This document shows positions 1-5,765 of a stretch of DNA of 5,765 bases, piece after piece. Every line of letters begins with the position of its first letter. Positions within the stretch are counted from its first letter, which is position 1. The stretch spans positions 1 through 5,765 of the forward strand of contig JBEKEI010000226.1 of assembly GCA_050013915.1 (NCBI GenBank), given 5' to 3'. The notes below the pieces were generated by a model. It was not told where the DNA came from. It ran no database searches and saw nothing but the letters and a program-made list of their open reading frames with translations. The translations under genes and the position numbers were made by a program. Source of the DNA: Roseiarcus sp050013915 (GTDB lineage: Bacteria; Pseudomonadota; Alphaproteobacteria; Rhizobiales; Beijerinckiaceae).

Positions 1-422
1 CCGGCCTGGCCGATCCGCTCGCACAGGGCGACGTCCTCGTCGCAGATTTCGCCCGCCCGCCGCCAGGCGGCCGCCGCGCGCGCCGGCGGCGGCAGGCCGG
101 CGACGACGCCCCTGATGTCGTCGAGCGCATGGCGCAGGTTGACCGCGGTCGGGCGCGAGCGCAGCAGCCGGTCGTAGCCGAGCGCGAGGCCGGCGTCGCT
201 CGCATCCGCGCGCAGGGCGAGCGCGAGCCCATAGGCCGCGGTCGCGCCGATCAGCGGCGCGCCGCGCACGACCATCGTCGTGATCGCTTCAACCGCGGCT
301 TCGAGCCCGTCGAGGCGCCTGGTCGCGAAGCGATGCGGCAGCAGGGTCTGGTCGATGACCTCGACGCCGCCGCCGTCGGCGGCCGGCCAGATCGTCCGAA
401 AGGGGCGCCCGTCCACCTTCAT
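1..422 (-). CDS. mtnA: S-methyl-5-thioribose-1-phosphate isomerase, N-terminal part (cut by left edge)
   Basis: MtnA converts 5-methylthioribose-1-phosphate to 5-methylthioribulose-1-phosphate in the cytosol, a step of methionine salvage from methylthioadenosine. Reading the minus strand from the ATG at 422 gives 140 codons without a stop. The N-terminus MKVDGRPFRTIW, the motif VIDQTLLPH (residues 22-30), the segment VVRGAPLIGATAAYG (51-65) and SRPTAVNL (89-96) are typical of MtnA and distinguish it from eIF2B-alpha-like relatives and ribose-1,5-bisphosphate isomerase. The family is about 340-370 residues long, so more than half is missing, including the catalytic Cys and Asp. An in-frame TGA lies nine codons upstream of this ATG and the N-terminus aligns with the family from residue 1, which supports the start. 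No clear Shine-Dalgarno precedes it; a small hairpin does. The gene is divergent from the glycogen operon, with no obvious functional link. Identity is confident; intactness beyond the edge cannot be judged. Confidence 0.9.
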   Translation of the reverse strand, partial: MKVDGRPFRTIWPAADGGGVEVIDQTLLPHRFATRRLDGLEAAVEAITTMVVRGAPLIGATAAYGLALALRADASDAGLALGYDRLLRSRPTAVNLRHALDDIRGVVAGLPPPARAAAAWRRAGEICDEDVALCERIGQA

Positions 423-435
423 GGGCGCTGCGCCC
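423..435 (-). promoter_or_regulatory. Small hairpin abutting the mtnA start codon
   Basis: In the mtnA mRNA sense this reads GGGCG-CAG-CGCCC directly followed by ATG, a perfect 5-bp all-GC stem with a 3-nt loop. It sits where a Shine-Dalgarno should be, and no AGGAGG-like sequence is visible nearby. It could limit initiation, or the gene may simply be translated without a strong ribosome site. In DNA this rich in GC, short perfect stems arise by chance, so a function is inference only. Confidence 0.3.
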
Positions 436-489
436 GGCTGCGATGCTCAAACGTTCGGCAAGCCATGCTGTTTGTTCGCCGGATCGATC

Positions 490-517
490 AAAAAAGACTG
501 CCGCCGTCACCGGCGGC
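490..517 (-). terminator. Terminator-like hairpin plus T tract in the mtnA leader
   Basis: On the minus strand a perfect 7-bp stem GCCGCCG / CGGCGGC (plus positions 511-517 and 500-506) encloses the loop GTGA. It is followed by AGTC and then six Ts (490-495). This resembles an intrinsic terminator, though the T tract begins four bases after the stem rather than at once. It lies 67 bp upstream of mtnA and faces that gene, and no minus-strand gene upstream of it needs terminating. That leaves an mtnA leader attenuator, insulation against stray transcription, or chance. In the glgP direction no T tract follows the stem, so it is not a plus-strand terminator. Confidence 0.4.
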
Positions 518-529
518 GCGGCGGGCCGA

Positions 530-558
530 TTCCATCCGCGCGCCGATCGCCTTATAAT
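530..558 (+). promoter_or_regulatory. Candidate glgP operon promoter with TATAAT -10 box
   Basis: A perfect TATAAT at 553-558 stands out in very GC-rich surroundings, about 105 bp upstream of the glgP start. Seventeen bases upstream, the hexamer at 530-535 is TTCCAT, a poor match to TTGACA that keeps only the first two bases. A transcript starting near 565 would have a leader of about 100 nt. The weak -35 suggests activator dependence or a different sigma factor, which is inference. The same AT-rich block read on the minus strand gives GATTAT (559-554), a 4/6 match to a -10 box, so it could also serve mtnA. Confidence 0.45.
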
Positions 559-559
559 C

Positions 560-606
560 GGATTCGCTGTCCCGGCGCATCGGGGATTCGCGTCCGCGCT
601 GGACAG
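560..606. repeat. Short direct and inverted repeats in the glgP leader
   Basis: GGATTCGC occurs at 560-567 and again at 584-591, a direct 8-bp repeat 24 bp apart, each followed within one or two bases by GTCC. In addition CTGTCC (567-572) is complementary to GGACAG (601-606), so the leader could fold around the second repeat. These lie just downstream of the candidate -10 box, where a repressor site or leader structure would be plausible. No known operator or riboswitch was recognised, and chance is a real alternative. Confidence 0.25.
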
Positions 607-650
607 GATGAGGAAAACCGGTTCTTCTCACAATGGCGGCGACGCGCCGA

Positions 651-656
651 AAAAGG
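651..656 (+). promoter_or_regulatory. Ribosome binding site of glgP
   Basis: AAAAGG lies seven bases upstream of the ATG at 664. It decides the start, because two other ATGs in the leader (608 and 633) are in different frames from glgP. The frame open upstream of 664 has no phosphorylase similarity. Confidence 0.6.
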
Positions 657-663
657 CAACAGC

Positions 664-3156
664 ATGGACCATCTCAGCCCCAGCGAAACGCCCGTCGCCC
701 CCCAGAGTCACGCCGACTACAGCCCGCCGACCGCCGAAGAGCTCAAGAACGCGATCCTCGCCAAGCTGATCTATTCGATCGGCAAGGACGTGGTGGCGGC
801 GAGCCAGCGCGACTGGTTCCTCGCCGTCGCCTTCGCCACCCGCGACATCATCGTCGACCGCTGGATGAACTCGACCCGCGAGACCTACGAGGACGACCGC
901 AAGCGGGTCTATTATCTCTCGCTCGAATTCCTGATCGGCCGGATGCTGTTCGACGCGATGACCAATCTGCGGATCGTCGAGCCGATGCAGGCGGCGCTGT
1001 CGATGATCGGCGTCGATCTGGCCGTCTTGCGCCGGCTCGAGCCCGACGCCGCGCTCGGCAACGGCGGCCTCGGCCGGCTCGCCGCCTGCTTCATGGACAG
1101 CATGGCGACGCTGTCGATCGCCGCCCACGGCTATGGCATCCGCTACGACAACGGCCTGTTCCGGCAGATCATCCGCGACGGCTGGCAGCAGGAGGCGCCG
1201 GAGGACTGGCTCGCGTTCGGCAACCCCTGGGAATTCGCCCGGCCCGAGAGCAATTATGCGATCGGCTTCGGCGGCCAGGTCGAGGCGGTCGCCGGCGCCG
1301 CCGGCAAGGTCCGCCACGTCTGGAAGCCGGGCGAGACGGTCGAGGCGGTCGGCTATGACACCCCGATCGTCGGCTGGCGGGGCCTGCACGTCAACACGCT
1401 GCGGCTGTGGACGGCGCGCGCGCCCGATCCGCTCAAGCTCGACGCCTTCAACGCCGGCGACTATATCGGCGCGCTCGCCGACCGGGTGCGCGCCGAGGCG
1501 ATCTCGAAGGTGCTCTACCCGAGCGATGCGACCCCGGCCGGCCAGGAGCTGCGGCTGCGCCAGGAGTATTTCTTCGCCTCCGCCTCGCTGCTCGACCTCG
1601 TGCGCCGCCACGTCAAGCAGCATCGCGACATCCGCTCGCTCGGCGACCGGGTCGCGATCCAGCTCAACGACACCCATCCGGCGATCGCGATCGCCGAGCT
1701 CATGCGCATCCTGGTCGACCTCAACGGCCTCGACTGGGACGAGAGCTGGGCGATCGCCAGGGCGGTGTTCTCCTACACCAACCACACGCTGCTGCCCGAG
1801 GCGCTCGAAAGCTGGCCGGTCACCCTGATCGAGCGCCTGCTGCCGCGCCACATGCAGATCATCTACCTCATCAACGCGATGCATCTGGACGGCGCGCGCA
1901 AGGCCGGCTTCACCGAGCCGGCGCTGCTGTCGTCGATTTCGCTGATCGACGAGCACGCCGGCCGGCGCGTGCGGATGGGCAATCTCGCCTTCGTCGGATC
2001 GCACAAGATCAACGGCGTCTCGGCGCTGCATACCGATCTCATGCGCAAGACCGTGTTCCGCGACCTCAACGAACTCTATCCCGGCCGGATCACCAACAAG
2101 ACCAACGGCATCACCTTCCGCCGCTGGCTGATGGAGGCCAATCCGGCGCTGACCAGGATCATCGTCGGAGCGATCGGCGAAAAGGCGCTCGGCAATTCGG
2201 AACATCTGGCCGAACTCGCCGCTCACGCCGACGATTCCGCGCTGCAGGAGCAGCTGGCGCTCGCCCGGCGCGCCAACAAGGTCGCGCTCGGCCGCTTCGT
2301 CGCCGACAAGCTCAGCGTGCGGCTCGACCCGGACTCGCTCTACGACGTCCAGATCAAGCGGATCCACGAATACAAGCGGCAATTGCTCAACATCCTGGAG
2401 ACGATCGCGCGCTACAATTCGATCCGCTCGAATCCGATGAAGGAATTCGCGCCGAGGGTCAAGATTTTCGCCGGCAAGGCGGCGGCGAGCTACACCCAGG
2501 CCAAGCTCATCATCAAGCTGGCGGTCGACGTGGCGCGGGTGGTCAATTCGGATCCGACCGTGCGCGGCCTGCTGAAGGTGGTGTTCCTGCCCAATTACAA
2601 CGTCAGCCTCGCCGAGACGATCATTCCCGCCGCCGACCTTTCCGAACAGATTTCGACCGCCGGCATGGAGGCGTCCGGCACCGGCAACATGAAGATGGGG
2701 CTCAACGGCGCGCTGACGATCGGCACGCTCGACGGCGCCAATGTCGAGATGAAGGAGCACGTCGGCGACGACAACATTTTCATCTTCGGCCTCGAGGCGC
2801 ATGAGGTCGAGGCCGAGCGGGCCAAGGGCATCGACATGACCGCGCGGATCGCCGCCTCGCCGCTGCTGCGCGAAGTGCTCGACGAACTCGGCTCGGGCGT
2901 ATTCTCGCCCGACGATCCCGGCCGCTATCGCGGCATTGTCGACGTCCTGACCCACCACGACTACTTCATGGTCTGCGCCGATTTCGACGAGTATTGGGCG
3001 GCGCAGATGCGGGTCGACGAATTGTGGCGCGACAAGCAACGCTGGTGGCGCTCCAGCGTTATCAACACCGCCAACATGGGCTGGTTCTCGTCGGATCGCA
3101 CGATCGCGGACTATGCCGGCGAAATCTGGAACGCCCCGTTCCGACCGATCGCTTGA
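664..3156 (+). CDS. glgP: Glycogen/maltodextrin phosphorylase (GT35, PLP-dependent)
   Basis: GlgP releases glucose-1-phosphate from the non-reducing ends of glycogen using inorganic phosphate, in the cytosol. The product is 830 residues, normal for the family (about 800-840). Visible landmarks in order: YYLSLEFLIGRML (83-95), LGNGGLGRLAACFMDSM (131-147), QLNDTHP (333-339), YTNHTLLPEALESW (371-384; His374 matches the glucose-contacting His377 of muscle phosphorylase), YDVQIKRIHEYKRQ (560-573; Lys565, Arg566 and Lys571 match the phosphate-site residues), and the family signature EASGTGNMK with the PLP Schiff-base lysine at 677. The C-terminus ANMGWFSSDRTIADYA is also typical. The first 30 or so residues are a proline-rich, unconserved extension without an obvious phosphorylation site like that of muscle phosphorylase. 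It is the first gene of the operon and ends 11 bp before glgB. No residue is missing. Whether it prefers glycogen or maltodextrin cannot be read from sequence; the operon argues for glycogen. Confidence 0.97.
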   Translation: MDHLSPSETPVAPQSHADYSPPTAEELKNAILAKLIYSIGKDVVAASQRDWFLAVAFATRDIIVDRWMNSTRETYEDDRKRVYYLSLEFLIGRMLFDAMTNLRIVEPMQAALSMIGVDLAVLRRLEPDAALGNGGLGRLAACFMDSMATLSIAAHGYGIRYDNGLFRQIIRDGWQQEAPEDWLAFGNPWEFARPESNYAIGFGGQVEAVAGAAGKVRHVWKPGETVEAVGYDTPIVGWRGLHVNTLRLWTARAPDPLKLDAFNAGDYIGALADRVRAEAISKVLYPSDATPAGQELRLRQEYFFASASLLDLVRRHVKQHRDIRSLGDRVAIQLNDTHPAIAIAELMRILVDLNGLDWDESWAIARAVFSYTNHTLLPEALESWPVTLIERLLPRHMQIIYLINAMHLDGARKAGFTEPALLSSISLIDEHAGRRVRMGNLAFVGSHKINGVSALHTDLMRKTVFRDLNELYPGRITNKTNGITFRRWLMEANPALTRIIVGAIGEKALGNSEHLAELAAHADDSALQEQLALARRANKVALGRFVADKLSVRLDPDSLYDVQIKRIHEYKRQLLNILETIARYNSIRSNPMKEFAPRVKIFAGKAAASYTQAKLIIKLAVDVARVVNSDPTVRGLLKVVFLPNYNVSLAETIIPAADLSEQISTAGMEASGTGNMKMGLNGALTIGTLDGANVEMKEHVGDDNIFIFGLEAHEVEAERAKGIDMTARIAASPLLREVLDELGSGVFSPDDPGRYRGIVDVLTHHDYFMVCADFDEYWAAQMRVDELWRDKQRWWRSSVINTANMGWFSSDRTIADYAGEIWNAPFRPIA

Positions 3157-3158
3157 GG
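3154..3158 (+). promoter_or_regulatory. Ribosome binding site of glgB overlapping the glgP stop codon
   Basis: TGAGG contains the last two bases of the glgP TGA stop as part of a GAGG Shine-Dalgarno, nine bases before the glgB ATG. Ribosomes finishing glgP therefore stop on the glgB initiation site, which suggests translational coupling and fixes the glgB start at 3168 even though its frame is open further upstream inside glgP. Confidence 0.65.
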
Positions 3159-3167
3159 CCCTTGCGC

Positions 3168-5363
3168 ATGATCGAGAGTTGGCAGGCGGACGAAGCGGAG
3201 GTCGACGCGATTCTCGCGGCCCGGCAGGGCGATCCGTTCGCCGTGCTGGGGCCGCACGAGACTCCGGGCGGCTGGGCCATCCGCGCCTTCGCCCCGTTCG
3301 TCGACAAGGTGACCGCGGTGACGCGCGAGGGCGCGCCGATCGTCGCGCTCGAGCGCCGCAAGGGCGATTTTTTCGAGGGCCTCGTCAAGGATCTCAAGCA
3401 GCGTCCGGTCTATCGGCTCGAGGCGAGCAACGGCCACGGCAGCTGGTCCTATGACGACGGCTACGCCTTCGGCCCCGCGCTCGGCCCGCTCGACGACCAT
3501 CTTCTGCTCGAGGGCACCCATCGGCAATTGTACCGGCGGCTCGGCGCGCAGATCACCACCCACGAGGGGGTGGGCGGCGTGCTGTTCGCGCTGTGGGCGC
3601 CCAACGCCTCGCGGGTTTCGGTGGTCGGCGATTTCAACCAATGGGACGGCCGCCGCTGCCAGATGCGCAAGCGCTTCGACAGCGGCCTGTGGGAATTCTT
3701 CGCGCCCGGTCTCGACGCCGGCATCGTCTACAAATACGAGATCGTCTCGCGCGACGGCGTGCTGCAGCCGCTGAAGGCCGACCCGTTCGGCTTCGAGGCC
3801 GAGATGCGTCCCTCGACCGCCTCGGTGGTCGCCGAGACCGACGATTTCGAATGGACCGACGCGGCCTATCTCGAGCGGCGCAAGCATGGCGACCCGCGGC
3901 GCAAGCCGATTTCGGTATTCGAGGTCCATCTCGGGTCGTGGCGGCGCAGCGCGGACGGCGGCTTCCTCAGCTACGACCAGCTCGCCGACACGCTCATTCC
4001 CTACGCCGTCGACCTCGGCTTCACCCATCTGGAGCTGCTGCCGGTCACCGAACATCCGCTCGACGCCTCCTGGGGCTATCAGCCGATCGGGCTGTTCGCG
4101 CCGACCCGCCGGTTCGGCGATCCCGCGGGATTTGCGCGTTTCGTCGACCGCGCCCATGCGGCGGGGCTCGGGGTGATCCTCGACTGGGTGCCCGCCCATT
4201 TTCCGGTCGACGCGCACGGCCTCGCCCATTTCGACGGCGCGACGCTCTACGAGAATCCGGACCCGCAGCGCGGCTTCCAGCCCGACTGGAACACCGCGAT
4301 CTACGATTTCGGCCGGCGCGAGGTCGCCAATTTCCTCTATGCGAGCGCGCTCTACTGGATCGACCGCTTCCACATCGACGGCCTGCGCGTCGACGCCGTC
4401 GCCTCGATGCTCTACCTCGACTATTCGCGCAAAGCCGGCGAATGGTCGCCCAACGCCGACGGCGGCAACGACAATCGCGACGCGATCGCCTTCATCAAGC
4501 GCTCGAACGAACTGGTCTGCGCGGGCTTCCCCGGCGCGCTGATGATCGCCGAGGAATCGACCGCCTGGGCCGGCGTCTCCGCCCCGGTCAGCGCCGGCGG
4601 GCTCGGGTTCCACTTCAAGTGGAACATGGGCTGGATGCACGACACGCTCGAATATGTCGCGCGCGATCCGATCTACCGGCGCTGGAGCCACGACAAGCTG
4701 ACCTTTGGGCTGCTCTACGCGTTCAGCGAGAATTTCGTGCTGCCGATCTCCCATGACGAAGTCGTCCACGGCAAGGGATCGGTGATCGGCAAGATTCCCG
4801 GCGACGAATGGCAGAAATTCGCGACCGCGCGCGCCTATTACGGCTTCATGTGGGCCCATCCCGGCAAGAAGCTGCTGTTCATGGGGCAGGAATTCGGCCA
4901 GACCAGCGAGTGGAATTTCGATCAGGCGCTGCCCTGGTGGCTGCTCGACTTCGCGCCGCACCAGGGCCTGCAGGCGTTCATCCGGGATCTCAACCGGCTC
5001 TATCGCGACCTGCCGGCGCTCCATGCGCGCGATTGCGAGCCCGAGGGCTTCCGCTGGATCGTCGTCAACGACGACGAGCAATCGGTGCTCGCCTTCCTGC
5101 GCAGTGGCGGCGAAGGCGACCGGCCGATCGCCGTCGTCTGCAATTTCACCCCGATGCCGCGGCTCGGCTATCGCATGGGGCTGCCCGCCGCGGGCCGCTG
5201 GAAAGAGGCGCTGAATTCCGACTCGACGCTCTACGGCGGCTCGAACGTCGGCAATTTCGGCGGCGTGTTCGCCGAGGAGCGGCCGGCGCACGGGTTCCCC
5301 GCCTCCGCCGCCTTGGCCCTGCCGCCGCTCTCGACGCTGTTTCTCGAATTCGATCCGGGGTGA
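3168..5363 (+). CDS. glgB: 1,4-alpha-glucan branching enzyme (GH13, two N-terminal modules)
   Basis: GlgB cuts an alpha-1,4 glucan chain and rejoins the piece through an alpha-1,6 bond, making the branches of glycogen. The product has 731 residues, close to the 728 of E. coli GlgB. Order of modules: an N1 domain (about 20-115, beginning DPFAVLGPH at 22-30), a CBM48 N2 domain (about 133-225, with LFALWAPNASRVSVVGDFNQWDG from 139), the GH13 barrel (about 250-610) and a C-terminal beta domain to the end. Barrel landmarks are EVHLGSW (252-258), DWVPAHF (339-345), GLRVDAVAS with nucleophile Asp409, AEEST with acid/base Glu462, and SHDEVVHGK with transition-state Asp530. These equal E. coli Asp405, Glu458 and Asp526 with a constant shift of four. 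The N1 domain marks the long enterobacterial/rhizobial form. It follows glgP by 11 bp and precedes glgC by 45 bp. All catalytic residues are present. Confidence 0.98.
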   Translation: MIESWQADEAEVDAILAARQGDPFAVLGPHETPGGWAIRAFAPFVDKVTAVTREGAPIVALERRKGDFFEGLVKDLKQRPVYRLEASNGHGSWSYDDGYAFGPALGPLDDHLLLEGTHRQLYRRLGAQITTHEGVGGVLFALWAPNASRVSVVGDFNQWDGRRCQMRKRFDSGLWEFFAPGLDAGIVYKYEIVSRDGVLQPLKADPFGFEAEMRPSTASVVAETDDFEWTDAAYLERRKHGDPRRKPISVFEVHLGSWRRSADGGFLSYDQLADTLIPYAVDLGFTHLELLPVTEHPLDASWGYQPIGLFAPTRRFGDPAGFARFVDRAHAAGLGVILDWVPAHFPVDAHGLAHFDGATLYENPDPQRGFQPDWNTAIYDFGRREVANFLYASALYWIDRFHIDGLRVDAVASMLYLDYSRKAGEWSPNADGGNDNRDAIAFIKRSNELVCAGFPGALMIAEESTAWAGVSAPVSAGGLGFHFKWNMGWMHDTLEYVARDPIYRRWSHDKLTFGLLYAFSENFVLPISHDEVVHGKGSVIGKIPGDEWQKFATARAYYGFMWAHPGKKLLFMGQEFGQTSEWNFDQALPWWLLDFAPHQGLQAFIRDLNRLYRDLPALHARDCEPEGFRWIVVNDDEQSVLAFLRSGGEGDRPIAVVCNFTPMPRLGYRMGLPAAGRWKEALNSDSTLYGGSNVGNFGGVFAEERPAHGFPASAALALPPLSTLFLEFDPG

Positions 5364-5394
5364 CGCCGGCCGATCAACGACCAAGAAAAGACCC

Positions 5395-5405
5395 GAGGGG
5401 AAAGG
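5395..5405 (+). promoter_or_regulatory. Ribosome binding site of glgC
   Basis: GAGGGGAAAGG ends three bases before the ATG. The GAGG at 5395-5398 is ten bases away, a better spacing than the AAAGG at 5401-5405. The 45-bp gap after glgB holds no hairpin with a T tract and no clear promoter, so glgC is probably read through from glgB. Confidence 0.6.
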
Positions 5406-5408
5406 CCC

Positions 5409-5765
5409 ATGAGTATCGCCAAAGCGTCCAAGCCGCCGATTCCGGCGCCGCCCTATGCTCGTCACGCCATGGCCTATGTGCTGGCGGGCGGACGCGGCAG
5501 CCGCCTGATGGAGCTGACCGACCGGCGCGCCAAGCCGGCGGTCTATTTCGGCGGCAAGTCGCGCATCATCGATTTCGCGCTGTCCAACGCGCTGAATTCG
5601 GGCATCCGCCGCATCGCGGTCGCGACCCAGTACAAGGCGCACAGCATGATCCGCCACCTCCAGCGCGGCTGGAACTTCCTGCGCCCCGAGCGCAACGAGA
5701 CATTCGACATCCTGCCCGCCAGCCAGCGCGTGTCCGAGACCATGTGGTATCTGGGCACAGCCGAC
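5409..5765 (+). CDS. glgC: Glucose-1-phosphate adenylyltransferase (ADP-glucose pyrophosphorylase), N-terminal part (cut by right edge)
   Basis: GlgC makes ADP-glucose and pyrophosphate from ATP and glucose-1-phosphate, the committed and allosterically controlled step of bacterial glycogen synthesis. The visible 119 codons contain the nucleotide-binding loop VLAGGRGSRL (24-33), RRAKPAVYFGGKSRIIDF (39-56), LSNALNSGIRRI (58-69), TQYKAHSMIRHLQRGW and ILPASQRVSE, ending at WYLGTAD. This is close to the Agrobacterium/Rhodobacter type, which in general responds to fructose-6-phosphate and pyruvate rather than fructose-1,6-bisphosphate. By my alignment, E. coli activator-site Lys39 is Arg39 here and E. 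coli Lys34 is Met34. The family is about 420 residues, so roughly 70 percent, including the substrate-binding region and the C-terminal beta helix, lies outside the window. The start follows a good ribosome site and matches the usual short, variable N-terminus. Confidence 0.96.
   Translation, partial: MSIAKASKPPIPAPPYARHAMAYVLAGGRGSRLMELTDRRAKPAVYFGGKSRIIDFALSNALNSGIRRIAVATQYKAHSMIRHLQRGWNFLRPERNETFDILPASQRVSETMWYLGTAD

Noticed and set aside
129..557. Plus-strand frame over the left end
   Set aside because: It is antisense to mtnA, which has clear family motifs; the frame's product is Arg/Ala-rich without recognisable sequence.
423..560. A known SAM riboswitch class upstream of mtnA
   Set aside because: I looked for the conserved cores of SAM-I, SAM-II and SAM/SAH elements on the minus strand and saw none; only the terminator-like hairpin remains.
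280..663. Possible 128-residue N-terminal extension of GlgP from an ATG at 280
   Set aside because: It would run through mtnA antisense and the promoter region, lacks phosphorylase similarity, and the ATG at 664 has a good ribosome site and gives a normal-length protein.
608..769. Small upstream frames starting at ATG 608 or ATG 633 and overlapping the glgP start
   Set aside because: Neither has a well-spaced Shine-Dalgarno, and their products inside glgP are typical out-of-frame Arg/Pro/Ser-rich sequence. A regulatory leader peptide cannot be excluded but nothing supports one.
628..3039. 803-codon open frame on the minus strand opposite glgP
   Set aside because: It is fully antisense to a clear phosphorylase, is rich in Arg, Asp, Val and Ala as expected when GC-biased codons are read backwards, and shows no motif. 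Long antisense frames are usual in such genomes.
5364..5408. Terminator or promoter between glgB and glgC
   Set aside because: The 45 bases contain no hairpin followed by Ts and no convincing -10/-35 pair; only the glgC ribosome site is visible.
3111..5657. 848-codon open frame on the minus strand opposite glgB and the start of glgC
   Set aside because: Same antisense artefact; it runs across two genes and their spacer and has low-complexity, motif-free composition.

Overview
The window comes from a GC-rich chromosome, most likely an alphaproteobacterium of the Rhizobiales/Rhodospirillales type. The strongest clue is the partial GlgC, whose N-terminal third closely matches what I recall of the Agrobacterium/Rhodobacter-type enzyme. 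The gene order phosphorylase, branching enzyme, ADP-glucose pyrophosphorylase also fits the glycogen operon known from rhizobia. Third codon positions are almost all G or C. No database was searched; all product names rest on motifs read directly from the translations.

Layout: (1) Bases 1-422, minus strand, hold the first 140 codons of mtnA (methylthioribose-1-phosphate isomerase, methionine salvage); the rest lies beyond the left edge. This gene is not obvious from the plus strand because a spurious plus-strand reading frame covers it. (2) Bases 423-663 are a 241-bp divergent intergenic region. It holds a TATAAT-like -10 box facing glgP, a terminator-like hairpin with a T tract facing mtnA, a small hairpin touching the mtnA start codon, and short repeats in the glgP leader. 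(3) Bases 664-3156 are a complete glgP. (4) Bases 3168-5363 are a complete glgB, 11 bp after glgP and with a Shine-Dalgarno that uses the glgP stop codon. (5) Bases 5409-5765 are the first 119 codons of glgC, 45 bp after glgB, cut by the right edge.

The three plus-strand genes form a glycogen operon. GlgC makes ADP-glucose, GlgB puts alpha-1,6 branches into the glucan (the synthase GlgA is presumably encoded downstream, outside the window), and GlgP releases glucose-1-phosphate from the chain ends. Synthesis and breakdown are thus co-transcribed, so flux direction must be set largely by enzyme regulation.

All full-length genes have their expected catalytic residues and normal lengths. I saw no mobile element, CRISPR array, tRNA or rRNA, and no credible new system. 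The only places worth a second look are in the mtnA-glgP intergenic region.
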